From the NCBI RefSeq assembly GCF_009729415.1, contig NZ_MPKW01000018.1, positions 124,001-188,000 of the forward strand: a stretch of DNA of 64,000 nucleotides, in the 5' to 3' direction. A program made the translations under genes and the position numbers. The number at the start of each line of letters is the position of its first letter. Within the stretch, counting starts at the first letter, position 1. The notes under the pieces were generated by a model, which saw only the letters and a program-made list of their open reading frames with translations, did no database searches and was not told the DNA's origin. The DNA is from Mycolicibacterium sp. CBMA 234. Lineage in GTDB: Bacteria; Actinomycetota; Actinomycetes; Mycobacteriales; Mycobacteriaceae. Positions 41,338 through 51,220 of the stretch are shown here, piece after piece.

Positions 41338-41368
41338 CCCGACATCACCGGCGATGGGTTACTAGCCC
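41322..41368 (+). repeat. 19-bp direct repeat around the Rv2175c-like stop codon
   Basis: GGCGATGGGTTACTAGCCC occurs at 41322-41340 and again at 41350-41368, separated by 9 bp. The first copy encodes the last residues and stop (AMGY, TAG). It looks like a local 28-bp duplication next to the gene remnants. Confidence 0.8.
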
Positions 41369-41370
41369 CC

Positions 41371-41520
41371 TTAGTCCGCGGTCAACAGCCCCGCCAACAG
41401 CGGGGCCATGATCCGCACGATGTCCTCGTCGGACGCTGCGGCCAGGTCGGGAGCTGCAGAAGATAGCGCTGGCTGGCAATACCCACCAGCAGCGCGCTGA
41501 GCAGTGCGGCCCGCAGCCAC
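41371..41520 (-). pseudogene. C-terminal remnant of a TetR-family regulator
   Basis: On the minus strand one frame gives ALLSALLVGIASQRYLLQL and, after a shift near 41452, another gives DLAAASDEDIVRIMAPLLAG and then LLTAD before a TAA. Together they look like the final helices of a TetR regulator. The DNA-binding half is gone. Confidence 0.5.
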
Positions 41521-41521
41521 C

Positions 41522-41647
41522 GCGCAGGTCCGGCCCGGCGAGGGCAGCACCGAAGGCGGCCTCAGCGGCGACATCATCCGGCTGACCCCCAACCGGGTCA
41601 TCAGCTGGGGCATCGACGGCGAGGGCACGCAGGCCCGGAACGTCTAA
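41522..41647 (+). pseudogene. C-terminal remnant of a PPOX-class F420/FMN oxidoreductase
   Basis: A plus-strand frame reads GDIIRLTPNRVISWGIDG and ends at TAA 41645, like the last strand of pyridoxamine-phosphate-oxidase-fold F420 proteins. No start or N-terminal domain is present. It runs into the 3' end of mptA, overlapping it by 4 nt. Confidence 0.45.
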
Positions 41648-43136
41648 GCGGCGGTGTCGGCGGGCTTGGCGGCCGCCGGCTGCTCGGCCTGTTCGGGTGC
41701 GTGCGCCAGTGAATACCACGCTGCCACAGCACATCCCGTGGCCAGGATGACGTGCAGCCAGGAGTACATGCCGTGTGATCCGTCGGGTTTGAAGATCACC
41801 ATGATCCAGGTCGAGAACCCGGCGATCAGCGCGATCGCGGACCGGCTCTGGGCCAGCGCGGACACGATGGCGAGCGGCCAGGTGTAGTACCAGGGGAGCG
41901 CGGCCGGCACGAACAGCACCACGACGCCCATCACCAGGGCGATGCCGACCAGCGCTTCCCGGTCGGTATGTCGGAATCGCCACCACAGCAACGGAAGTGA
42001 GATCGCGATGATGGCGATGCCGATGATCCGGGTGACGTCCAGCACCGCGTAGAAACTGACCGTGGTGAACAGGCCGCCGATGGCGTGGATGAGGTTGGCC
42101 GTGGCTGTTGGGATGGTCAGCCAGTTGACGATCTTCACTGACCCGGCCAGTGCGGTCAGCCAGCCGAGCCCGACGCCCGCGGCGACCGATACGACCGCGA
42201 ACACCACGGTGAAGATCGCTCCCGACGCCGCGGTGGCTACCACCCATGTGCGGACCGCACCCCACGGGTGCCGTTCGCGCAGTTGGCGCATCCAGACCCA
42301 CACCATGAACGGAAGTGCCAGTCCCGCGGTGGCTTTCACCGCCACCGCGAGGGCGATCATGCTGACGCCGGCGATGGGATGTCGTTCGAAGGTGAGTGCG
42401 ATGGCGGCCATCATCAGCCCCACCATCAGCATCTCGTTGTGCACCCCGCCCATCAGGTGGATGATCACCAGCGGGTTGAGCACGCAAATCCATAGGGCGG
42501 CAGCGCTGTTGGCGCCGACGTGCCGGGCTACCCGGGGCGCCGCCCAGATCAGCATGATCAGGCCGGGCAGCATGCACAGCCGGAGCAGCATGGTGCCCTG
42601 CACCACGTGGTCGCCGACGATCAGCGTGACGAATTTGGCCACCAGGATGAAGGCCGGCCCGTACGGCGCGGTCGTCGTCGTCCAGATCGGACTCACGTTG
42701 TCCAGCAACGAGTTCGGGTTGTCGACCGGTCCGACGAGATAAGGGTCCAAGCCATCCCGGAGCAGCGCGCCCTGAGCCAGGTACGAGTACGTGTCGCGGC
42801 TGAACACCGGCACACTCAGCAGCAGCGGGGCCAGCCAGAAGCCGGTTGTCGCGATCATCGTGTAGTCGGTCGCGGTGCGGTCGATCACCCGCCGGCCCAG
42901 CGCGAGCCAGGCGATGAGCATCAGGGCCACACCGGTCCACAGCAGGATCGACGACAGCACCAGCCCATGGCCGAACCGGAACCAGGACAGGTGCATCGAT
43001 TCCAGCAGGGGATCGTGCTGGCGAGTGCTGCCGGCACCCAGCCCACCCAGGGCGATCAGGATGGCGCCGGCGAAGCCCAGCAGGGCCGGACGCCCCTCGT
43101 CGGAGCGCCCGAATGCGGTGAGCCGGGTGAAGAACA

Positions 43137-43137
<1 letters not shown>
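41644..43137 (-). CDS. mptA: Alpha-(1,6)-mannopyranosyltransferase MptA
   Basis: MptA (497 residues) is a GT-C enzyme with about 13 membrane segments. It lengthens the alpha-1,6-mannan core of lipomannan using polyprenyl-phosphomannose. Seen: the first-loop motif SVPVFSRDTYSYLAQGALL with the catalytic-type Asp, PYGPAF, NPLVIIHLMGGVHNEMLMV and the C-terminal PWYYTWPLA. Its start overlaps the idsA2 stop (TAATG). Together with PimB and the Rv2181-like enzyme it covers successive steps of LM/LAM synthesis within this window. Confidence 0.9.
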
Positions 43138-44270
<1,133 letters not shown>

Positions 44271-44272
44271 TC

Positions 44273-44278
44273 AGATTA
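44273..44278 (-). promoter_or_regulatory. -10 of the idsA2-mptA operon
   Basis: TAATCT on the minus strand lies in the 20-bp gap after lppM. Transcription would start near 44266, downstream of ATG 44270, which argues for the CTG start of idsA2. Confidence 0.45.
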
Positions 44279-44290
44279 GAGTGTGCCGCC

Positions 44291-44959
44291 TCACTCGTCG
44301 GACACTGCGGCGATCTTTGGCGAGCGGTCCCGGTTCCAGTACGAGAGGCCGCCGAGGATGCCGGCCACCACGAATGACAGCACGGCCAGCCAGATTGCGG
44401 CTGTGGTGAACGAGCGGGCGCTCGGGTCGGTGTAGCGGGCCTGGGCCTTCATGGTGCTCACCACGCCCGGCTTCATCTTCCATTGGACGATGTCGCTGGC
44501 CACCCGTTCGCCGTTGGTCGAGGTGACGTCGCCGGGGAACGACACCGACAGCGTGACGTCGGCATCGGGATCGCTCAGGGTGGTCAGGTCGACGCGGCCT
44601 TCGAGGATCACCAGGTCACCGGCGCGACGCAACGAGATGTCGGCGCTTGCCGAGTCGTGGCTCAGGTTGGCCAGCTGGGGCAGCTCGGAGAAGCTCAGAT
44701 CGGAGAACACCGCCTCGGAGCCGACGTAGTCGTCCTTGCGGTAGTCCGAGACCGCGACCTTGGTGGCGAACGGCAGGTTGTTGGTCAGCTGCGGACCTTT
44801 GTCGTCCGGGCTCTTGGCTTTGGCGGCGGCGACGATCTGACCGGACACCCGGTCGTCGGGCGACACGGTCAACGAGGTGTGGACGCGCACACATCCGACC
44901 ATCAGGGGGAGCAGCATCAGAAACAGCAGCATGGCTCGCAGACGGCGGCGGCGGTTCAC
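44291..44959 (-). CDS. lppM: Lipoprotein LppM
   Basis: LppM has 222 residues. A signal peptide with a basic start (MNRRRRLRAM) ends in the lipobox LMVGC. An extracytoplasmic domain and a C-terminal membrane helix (about residues 180-202) with the tail YWNRDRSPKIAAVSDE follow. M. tuberculosis LppM binds phosphatidylinositol mannosides and affects phagocytosis. GTG 44959 lies 4 bp after the GNAT stop. In M. tuberculosis Rv2172c lies between lppM and idsA2; here there is no gene between them. Confidence 0.88.
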   Translation of the reverse strand: MNRRRRLRAMLLFLMLLPLMVGCVRVHTSLTVSPDDRVSGQIVAAAKAKSPDDKGPQLTNNLPFATKVAVSDYRKDDYVGSEAVFSDLSFSELPQLANLSHDSASADISLRRAGDLVILEGRVDLTTLSDPDADVTLSVSFPGDVTSTNGERVASDIVQWKMKPGVVSTMKAQARYTDPSARSFTTAAIWLAVLSFVVAGILGGLSYWNRDRSPKIAAVSDE

Positions 44960-44963
44960 GCCG

Positions 44964-45590
44964 TTATCGTGCCAGATCGGCGCGGTCACAGCGGCTCTCC
45001 AGGGGTAGGGCGCGGCCCAAAACGGCGAACGGGCGCGGGTCGCCGGGGAAGAAGTAGCTGCGCATGACGTCGTGGAAGCCCAGCCGGCGGTAGAGCCGCC
45101 AGGCCCGGTTGCCCTCGCCCAGGATTTCCGGGGTGGACAGCAGGACGTGCGATTCCGGGCGCCCGTCGAGCAGCCGCCGGGTGAGCGCTTCGCCGAGTCC
45201 CTGCCCCTGCGCGCGAGGATGGATGTGCAGTTCGGTGAGTTCGAAGTACCCGGTCATCAGTTGGTCGATGCGGTCGGCCGGCGTCCCGACGTGCCGAAGG
45301 CCCGTGGCGACCTGCTGTTGCCACCATTGGTCGGGGGCGCCCCGGTAGCCGTAGGCGACGCCGAGCATGGGTGCGGAGCTCGGTGCCCCGCCGTCAACCC
45401 CAGCCTCAGCGGGCACGTCAAAGGCCGCGACGCCGGTCCAGCCGTCGCGGCGGGTGTGCTCCAGCCACATCGCAGCACGCTGGCGTTCGGTGCCGCGCGG
45501 GTAGCGCATGGCGTCGACGTAGACCGACAGCGCGTCGTCGAGTCGGTGCTGCATATCTGCCGGCGACAGATCAGTCAGGAGCGTCGCCAC
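44964..45590 (-). CDS. GNAT-family N-acetyltransferase (Rv2170 homologue)
   Basis: The protein has 208 residues. The acetyl-CoA loop is seen in LHIHPRAQGQGLGEALTRRLL, preceded by the ELTEL strand, and the C-terminal ILGEGNRAWRLYRRLGFHDV is the usual GNAT ending. The first third differs from the GNAT core and carries DGWTGVAAFDVP. The M. tuberculosis homologue was reported as a lysine acetyltransferase acting on isocitrate dehydrogenase. It is divergent from the DUF3040 gene and followed 4 bp later by lppM. Confidence 0.85.
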   Translation of the reverse strand: MATLLTDLSPADMQHRLDDALSVYVDAMRYPRGTERQRAAMWLEHTRRDGWTGVAAFDVPAEAGVDGGAPSSAPMLGVAYGYRGAPDQWWQQQVATGLRHVGTPADRIDQLMTGYFELTELHIHPRAQGQGLGEALTRRLLDGRPESHVLLSTPEILGEGNRAWRLYRRLGFHDVMRSYFFPGDPRPFAVLGRALPLESRCDRADLAR

Positions 45591-45787
45591 GGTGTGTGCC
45601 CTTTCGGCGTCAGGGGAGTTGCTGTGCAGGCGCTGTCGTCGGCCTGATGTCCCAGTCTTACAATTCGGGAGTCTGAAGTATGTGGTACGTGTCTGTGTGA
45701 CCTCGTATCATGACTGTTAGGTATCCGTGATCACGGGTGCAGACGTCAGGGGCCGCTGCGGGCAGCGGTGTGAGTTGGGAGGCGCGG
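45591..45787. promoter_or_regulatory. Divergent promoter region of the GNAT and DUF3040 genes
   Basis: This 197-bp gap contains TATCAT (45706-45711), a fair -10 for the DUF3040 gene, and GTGATCAC, an 8-bp palindrome near 45728. GGGAGG lies just ahead of ATG 45788. No other structure is evident. Confidence 0.35.
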
Positions 45788-46180
45788 ATGCCACTCTCCG
45801 ATCATGAGCAGCGCATGCTCGACCAGATCGAGAGTGCGCTGTACGCCGAGGATCCGAAGTTTGCTTCGAGTGTCCGCGGTGGCACGCTGCAGGCGCCGTC
45901 GGCGCGGCGGCGGCTACAAGGCGCGGGGCTCTTCGTCCTGGGCTTGGCGTTGCTGGTGCTGGGTGTGGCGTTTCGGATTCTCTGGATCAACCAGCTGCCG
46001 ATCCTCAGCGTCATCGGCTTTGTCGTGATGTTTGCCGGTGCGGTGTTCGCGGTGACCGGGCCTCGTGTGCTGTCCAAAGACAAGTCGGCGCCGTCCTCGG
46101 GCAAGTCAAAGCGTGCTCGCGCTGGTAACTCGTTCACCAACCGGATGGAAGATCGGTTCCGTCGTAGGTTCGACGACTAA
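45788..46180 (+). CDS. DUF3040 membrane protein (Rv2169c homologue)
   Basis: The protein has 130 residues. The DUF3040 opening MPLSDHEQRMLDQIESALYAEDPKF is followed by two membrane helices (about residues 45-65 and 70-92) and a basic tail (SGKSKRARAGNSFTNRMEDRFRRR). I start at ATG 45788 since TTGGGAGG precedes it. It directly precedes the division cluster, as in M. tuberculosis. Function unknown. A clear terminator follows. Confidence 0.85.
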   Translation: MPLSDHEQRMLDQIESALYAEDPKFASSVRGGTLQAPSARRRLQGAGLFVLGLALLVLGVAFRILWINQLPILSVIGFVVMFAGAVFAVTGPRVLSKDKSAPSSGKSKRARAGNSFTNRMEDRFRRRFDD

Positions 46181-46196
46181 ACGTTCACACGTGAAA

Positions 46197-46232
46197 CAGG
46201 GGTAGCCATCCGGCTGCCCCTGTTTTTGTTTT
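46197..46232 (+). terminator. Intrinsic terminator with T-tract upstream of the dcw cluster
   Basis: CAGGGGTAGCC (46197-46207), a 4-nt loop and GGCTGCCCCTG (46212-46222, one T:G pair) are followed by TTTTTGTTTT. It is the only classical hairpin plus T-tract that I see in the window and insulates the dcw cluster from the DUF3040 gene. Confidence 0.85.
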
Positions 46233-46333
46233 CCGGGTTCGCCGCGGCTGTGACGGGCGACACGCCGGGCTGGTAGCGAAATTTGCCGGCGACGGAGCGG
46301 TCGGACTTTTCCAGGTGCTGTGCTCCGAAGTCC

Positions 46334-46348
46334 CCCACAATTCCCCAC
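46334..46348 (-). promoter_or_regulatory. Upstream pair of MraZ-like repeats, opposite strand
   Basis: CCCAC at 46334 and 46344 (GTGGG on the minus strand) are 10 bp apart, the same spacing as the main MraZ box. They lie about 150 bp further upstream and in opposite orientation. Confidence 0.35.
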
Positions 46349-46476
46349 CACTGGGCTAAATGTGCCTTTACCTGTGGTTTTTGTGCTGTCACCAGCGGCT
46401 TGCTGCGGTCGTTTTCGACGGATCTCCGGCAATACCCGTGCCGAGTGGGGTGAATAAGGCATTTTTTAGACTTCGA

Positions 46477-46511
46477 ATGGAGAGAAGTGGGGGATTGTGG
46501 GGTAACGTGGC
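46477..46511 (+). promoter_or_regulatory. MraZ box: four repeats at 10-bp spacing
   Basis: GTGGG at 46487 and 46497 and GTGGC at 46507 are exactly 10 bp apart, with a weaker ATGGA at 46477. MraZ autorepresses by binding such G-rich repeats once per helical turn in front of mraZ. The rest of the 373-bp gap 46181-46553 holds the terminator, the upstream repeat pair and no gene. Confidence 0.75.
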
Positions 46512-46553
46512 GGACATCGGAGAGATCGACTCCGGACTGGTGGGAGGTGCCTG

Positions 46554-46988
46554 ATGTTTTTGGGTACCTACACGCCGAAGCTCGACGACAAGGGGCGGCT
46601 GACGCTGCCCGCCAAGTTCCGCGATGCGCTGGCAGGAGGGTTGATGGTCGCTAAAAGTCCAGATCACAGCCTCGCCGTGTACCCGCGGGCTGAGTTCGAA
46701 GCCGAGATCGCCCGCCGGGTGGCCAGTACTCCCCGCAATGACCCCGCCGCTCGTGCCGATCTGCGTGTTTTCGCAGCAGGCGCTGACGAGCAGCACCCCG
46801 ATGCGCAGGGGCGCATCACCCTGTCCGTCGACCACCGGCGCTACGCGACCTTGTCCAAGGAGTGCGTGGTGATCGGGGCGGTGGACTACCTCGAAATCTG
46901 GGATGCCGCCGCCTGGCAGGCCTACCAAGTAACACACGAAGAGAACTTCTCCGCGGCAAGCGATGAAGCGCTCGGCGACACCCATTGA
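46554..46988 (+). CDS. mraZ: Transcriptional regulator MraZ
   Basis: MraZ (144 residues) is an AbrB-like DNA-binding protein that forms ring-shaped oligomers and controls the dcw cluster. Each half carries the SpoVT/AbrB pattern: [16 protein letters not shown] and [16 protein letters not shown]. The length matches M. tuberculosis MraZ. It is the first gene of the cluster and overlaps rsmH by 26 nt. The repeat box upstream is its likely binding site. Confidence 0.95.
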   Translation: MFLGTYTPKLDDKGRLTLPAKFRDALAGGLMVAKSPDHSLAVYPRAEFEAEIARRVASTPRNDPAARADLRVFAAGADEQHPDAQGRITLSVDHRRYATLSKECVVIGAVDYLEIWDAAAWQAYQVTHEENFSAASDEALGDTH

Positions 46989-48111
46989 CCTGCAGGCCCA
47001 TGCAACGTGGCCTCTGCCCGAACCGGCCCTGGCGTACTTCCCCAACGTCAAGTTCGCGAACTCGGACAGAGACCTCGTTGCAGGGGCCGCACATATCGAC
47101 CAACCGAAGCTGTTTGGGGGTGTTGCGTTGACCGACCGCCGTCCGCATATCCCGGTGCTGCTCGACCGGTGCATCGAACTGCTGGCCCCCGCCCTCACCC
47201 GGCGCAGCCCCGACGGCGCCGGCGCCGTCATGATCGACGCGACCCTGGGCGCCGGTGGACACTCCGAAGGCTTTCTCACCCGGTTTCCCGGCTTGACACT
47301 GATCGGCCTGGATCGCGATCAGACCGCACTGCGGCTCGCGGGGGAGCGGCTGGCACCGTTCGGTGACCGGGTGCACCTGGTGCACACCGCGTACGACGGC
47401 ATTGACGACGCCCTGACCGAATCCGGTTACCGCCCAGGTGAATTGGACGCCATCCTGTTCGATCTCGGCGTCTCCTCGATGCAGCTCGACCAGGCTGAAC
47501 GTGGCTTCGCATACGCCCAGGCCGCGCCGCTGGACATGCGGATGGATCAGACCGCCGGACTGACCGCGGCAGACGTTCTCAACACTTACGACGCTCGGGA
47601 GCTGACCCGCGTACTGCGCGAGTACGGCGAAGAGAAGTTCGCCTCCCGCATCGCCAAGGCCATCGTCCGCGAGCGGGCCCTTCGCCCCTTCACCACGACC
47701 ACCGAGCTGGTGGAGCTGCTCTACGCAGTGATCCCGGCGCCGGCCCGGCGTACCGGTGGGCATCCGGCAAAGCGGACATTCCAGGCGCTGCGCACGGAGG
47801 TCAACGGCGAGCTGGACTGCCTGCGCGCGGCGGTGCCTGCGGCACTGAACGCGTTGCGCCCCGGCGGCCGGATCGCGGTCGAGGCCTACCAGTCGCTGGA
47901 AGATCGAATTGTCAAGGGCTACTTCACCGATGCCATCGCGTCGCGTACCCCGGAGGGCCTGCCGATGGAGCTGCCCGGCTACGAACCGCTTTTCACGGCA
48001 TTGACCCGGGGCGCCGAGCGCGCTCACGAAGAGGAACTCGAATTGAATCCGCGAAGCGCGTCAGTTCGCCTGCGCGCGTTGGAAAAAGTTGTCACCAGGG
48101 GAGGTCTGTGA
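46963..48111 (+). CDS. rsmH: 16S rRNA (cytosine-1402-N4)-methyltransferase
   Basis: RsmH has 382 residues and uses S-adenosylmethionine. Motifs: [24 protein letters not shown] (SAM loop), [35 protein letters not shown] and SLEDRIVK. The N-terminal extension with [16 protein letters not shown] is also found in M. tuberculosis, which supports ATG 46963 inside the end of mraZ rather than a later start. Confidence 0.93.
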   Translation: MKRSATPIDLQAHATWPLPEPALAYFPNVKFANSDRDLVAGAAHIDQPKLFGGVALTDRRPHIPVLLDRCIELLAPALTRRSPDGAGAVMIDATLGAGGHSEGFLTRFPGLTLIGLDRDQTALRLAGERLAPFGDRVHLVHTAYDGIDDALTESGYRPGELDAILFDLGVSSMQLDQAERGFAYAQAAPLDMRMDQTAGLTAADVLNTYDARELTRVLREYGEEKFASRIAKAIVRERALRPFTTTTELVELLYAVIPAPARRTGGHPAKRTFQALRTEVNGELDCLRAAVPAALNALRPGGRIAVEAYQSLEDRIVKGYFTDAIASRTPEGLPMELPGYEPLFTALTRGAERAHEEELELNPRSASVRLRALEKVVTRGGL

Positions 48112-49223
48112 TGGCGAAGCGACCAGCGCCGGTGCGCGGCGGCAACGGTCGACGGGGCCCCGAGCCGGACCCGCGTCGGCGGACCGCAGTGCGCCCCCGT
48201 CGCGGTGACGAGCCCGAGGCTCGTCGCGACGTCGGCAAGCGGGATGCCAAGCGCGACAACAAGGCTGGTGACGCCCGCGTCAAGCGCGGCAAGCGGGACG
48301 TGGGCCCGCAGCGGTCCAAGCCGACCGGTTCGGGGCCGCAGACGACGCCGTTCGCCCGGCCGACCGCCGCGCCGTCGCGTCCGAAGAGTGCATCTCAGGC
48401 GAAGGCTCGCGCCAAAGCGCGTAAAGCCAAGGCGCCGAAGGTTATTCGTACGCCGCTGCGGGAACGGCTGCTGATCCGGATCGCCGAGATGGACCTCAAC
48501 CCGCGGCGCCTTATCGCGCGGGTCCCGTTCGTCGTCCTGATCATCGGGGCGCTCGGGATGGGCCTTGGCATCACGTTGTGGCTGTCGACCTCCGCGGCTG
48601 AACGGTCCTACGAGTTGGGCCGGGCCAAGGAGATCAATCAGGCTCTGCAGCAACAGAAAGAGGCGCTTGAGCGTGACGTGCTGGTGGCGCAGGCTGCGCC
48701 GGCACTGGCCGACGCAGCCCGCAACCTGGGCATGATCCCGTCCCGCGACACCGCTCACCTGGTGCAGGACCCGTCGGGCAATTGGCAGCTGGTCGGCAGC
48801 CCCAAGCCGGCACAGGGCGTCCCGCCGCCGCCGCTGAACGCGCCGTTGGCTGATCCCGCTCCGGCTGCCGCACCCGTCGCTGCCCCGGCTCCGCGCGTCG
48901 TGGACCCACGCGAGCAGGTTGTGCGTGAGCCCGACCCCGCGGCTCCGGTACTCCCGGTCCCTGCCGCTCCTGTTCCGGGTGCCCCTGCTCCGGCTTTGGC
49001 TGCTCCGCTTCCGGTTCCGGTTCCGGGTGCCCCCGCTCCTGCTTTGGCCGTTCCGGTTCCGGTTCCGGCAGCCGTGCCCGTACCTGCACCGGCAGCTGTG
49101 CCCGTACCTGCGGCACCCGCAGCACCGGCCCTCCCAGTGCCTGGCCTCGGTACCCTGCCCGGCCCGGCCCAGGCGCCTGCCGCCGTGCTCCCGGTCCAGC
49201 CCGCGCCCGGCGCTCCCGCATGA
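48111..49223 (+). CDS. ftsL: Septal protein FtsL-like, proline-rich (Rv2164c homologue)
   Basis: The protein has 370 residues. A long basic cytoplasmic region (over 125 residues) precedes one membrane helix (VPFVVLIIGALGMGLGITLWL), a short coiled coil with the FtsL pattern (INQALQQQKEALERDVLVAQ) and a Pro/Ala/Val tail of about 140 residues. In mycobacteria this gene takes the place of ftsL and its product works with FtsQ, PbpB and FtsW at the septum. GGGGAGG precedes ATG 48111, whose A is the last base of the rsmH TGA. The tail is encoded by degenerate tandem repeats (48960-49140). Confidence 0.87.
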   Translation: MAKRPAPVRGGNGRRGPEPDPRRRTAVRPRRGDEPEARRDVGKRDAKRDNKAGDARVKRGKRDVGPQRSKPTGSGPQTTPFARPTAAPSRPKSASQAKARAKARKAKAPKVIRTPLRERLLIRIAEMDLNPRRLIARVPFVVLIIGALGMGLGITLWLSTSAAERSYELGRAKEINQALQQQKEALERDVLVAQAAPALADAARNLGMIPSRDTAHLVQDPSGNWQLVGSPKPAQGVPPPPLNAPLADPAPAAAPVAAPAPRVVDPREQVVREPDPAAPVLPVPAAPVPGAPAPALAAPLPVPVPGAPAPALAVPVPVPAAVPVPAPAAVPVPAAPAAPALPVPGLGTLPGPAQAPAAVLPVQPAPGAPA

Positions 49224-51163
49224 GCGGGCGGGGCCCGCGCGTGACCGGCGGCCAGCGGCCCAGTGCGCCGCGCAAGCGGCAGCCCGTCACCAAACCGCGT
49301 GCCGCGCAGCCGCATTCGGCCAAGGAACGACGTACCCGCGAGGCGGCGACCGCCGAGTCCCGCACCGGTTCGTTCGGCTTCCGGCATCGCATCGGCAACG
49401 TCGTCATCGTGCTCGTGCTGTTGATCGCCGCCGTGCAGTTGTTCACGCTGCAAGGGCCCCGCGCCGCCGGGCTGCGCGCTGAAGCCGCGAGCCAGCTCAA
49501 GGTCACCGACGTGCAGAAAGCCGTGCGCGGCAGCATTGTCGACCGAGGCGGCGCCAAGCTGGCGTTCACCATCGAGGCTCGGGCCTTGACGTTCCAGCCG
49601 AACCGAATCCGGCAGCAGCTGACCGAGGCGAAAGCCAAGCTGCCGGCCGCGCCCGACCCTGACAAGCGACTCAATGACATTGCGGTCGGCGTCGCCGGCT
49701 TGCTGAACAACAAGCCCGACGCCGCCACCTTGGCCAAGAAGATCACCGGCAAGGATTCGTTCGTCTATCTCGCGCGGGCCGTCGATCCAGCTATTTCTGA
49801 TGCCATCACCAAGAAGTACCCGGAGGTCGGCGCCGAGCGTCAGGACATCCGCCAGTACCCCGGCGGCTCACTGGCCGCCAACATCGTCGGCGACATCGGC
49901 TGGGACGGCCACGGCCTGCTCGGCCTCGAAGATTCTTTTGACGCAAAGCTTTCCGGCACCGACGGTTCGGTCACCTACGACCGCGGATCGGACGGCGTGG
50001 TGATCCCGGGCAGCTACCGCGACCGGCACGACGCCATCAACGGCGCGACCGTGCAGCTCACCCTCGACAACGACATTCAGTACTACGTGCAGCAGCAGGT
50101 GCAGCAGGCCAAGGACATGTCCGGCTCGCACGACGTCTCCGCCGTGGTCCTGGACTCCAAAACTGGCGAGGTTCTCGCCATGACGAACGACAACACGTTC
50201 GATCCGGCACAGGACCTGAGCCGCCAGGACGACAAGCAGTTGGGCAACCTGCCCGTCACCTCGCCGTTCGAGCCGGGCTCGGTGAACAAGATCGTCACCG
50301 CAGCGTCGGTCATCGAGTTCGGGCTGTCTAATCCCGATGAGGTGTTGCAGGTCCCGGGTTCGTACAACATGGGTGGCGTCACCATCCGCGACGCGTGGGG
50401 CCACGGCGTCGAGCCGTACACCACCACGGGTGTGTTCGGGAAGTCGTCGAATATCGGCACACTGATGCTGGCCCAGCGGGTCGGCCCGGAGCGGTTTGCC
50501 GACATGCTCAAGAAGTTCGGCCTCGGCCAGCGCACGGGCTCGGGATTGCCCGGCGAGAGTTCGGGTCTGGTGCCGCCGATCGATCAGTGGTCGGGCAGCT
50601 CGTTCGCGAACCTACCTATCGGCCAGGGTCTTTCGATGACGCTGCTGCAGATGACCGGCATGTACCAGGCCATCGCCAACGACGGTGTGCGCATCCCGCC
50701 GCGCATCGTGAAGTCGGTCGTCTCGGCCGACGGCACTCACCAGGACCAGAAACCGCCGGAGACCGTCCAGGTGGTGTCGCCGGAGACCGCGAAGACGCTG
50801 CGCAACATGTTCCGCGCGACCCTGCAGCACGACCCGCGCGGCACCCAGCAGGGCACCGGATGGCCGGGCGCCGTCGATGGTTACCAGATTGCCGGCAAGA
50901 CCGGCACTGCCCAGCAGATCAACCCGGCCTGTGGTTGCTACTACGAGGACCACTACTGGATCACCTTCGCCGGCATGGCGCCGTCGGATGACCCCCGTTA
51001 CGTCATCGGCATCATGGCCAACAACCCGCAGCGCAACCCTGACGGCACGCCGGGCCACTCGATGGCGCCGCTGTTCCACAACATCGCAGCGTGGTTGATG
51101 CAGCGCGAGAACGTGCCGCTGTCGCCGGATCCGGGTCCGCCGCTGATTCTGCAGGCGACCTGA
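49220..51163 (+). CDS. pbpB: Septal penicillin-binding protein PbpB (FtsI)
   Basis: PbpB (647 residues) is the monofunctional transpeptidase that cross-links septal peptidoglycan. A basic cytoplasmic tail and one membrane helix (about residues 55-75) precede the PBP dimerisation domain. The transpeptidase motifs are S354-V-N-K357 (active serine), S409-S-N411 and K560-T-G562. The start overlaps the ftsL stop (ATGA). In M. tuberculosis four genes including PE_PGRS38 separate pbpB from murE; here only 57 bp do. Confidence 0.95.
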   Translation: MSGRGPRVTGGQRPSAPRKRQPVTKPRAAQPHSAKERRTREAATAESRTGSFGFRHRIGNVVIVLVLLIAAVQLFTLQGPRAAGLRAEAASQLKVTDVQKAVRGSIVDRGGAKLAFTIEARALTFQPNRIRQQLTEAKAKLPAAPDPDKRLNDIAVGVAGLLNNKPDAATLAKKITGKDSFVYLARAVDPAISDAITKKYPEVGAERQDIRQYPGGSLAANIVGDIGWDGHGLLGLEDSFDAKLSGTDGSVTYDRGSDGVVIPGSYRDRHDAINGATVQLTLDNDIQYYVQQQVQQAKDMSGSHDVSAVVLDSKTGEVLAMTNDNTFDPAQDLSRQDDKQLGNLPVTSPFEPGSVNKIVTAASVIEFGLSNPDEVLQVPGSYNMGGVTIRDAWGHGVEPYTTTGVFGKSSNIGTLMLAQRVGPERFADMLKKFGLGQRTGSGLPGESSGLVPPIDQWSGSSFANLPIGQGLSMTLLQMTGMYQAIANDGVRIPPRIVKSVVSADGTHQDQKPPETVQVVSPETAKTLRNMFRATLQHDPRGTQQGTGWPGAVDGYQIAGKTGTAQQINPACGCYYEDHYWITFAGMAPSDDPRYVIGIMANNPQRNPDGTPGHSMAPLFHNIAAWLMQRENVPLSPDPGPPLILQAT

Positions 51164-51220
51164 CGGGCTGGGCGGCTGTGGCATTTCCCCAAGCGGACGG
51201 CCCGGTACTGTGTCAAGGCC

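Noticed and set aside
48960..49140. Tandem Pro/Ala/Val coding repeat of the FtsL-like gene as a mobile repeat
   Set aside because: Low-complexity proline-rich tails are normal for this mycobacterial protein and the repeat units are degenerate.
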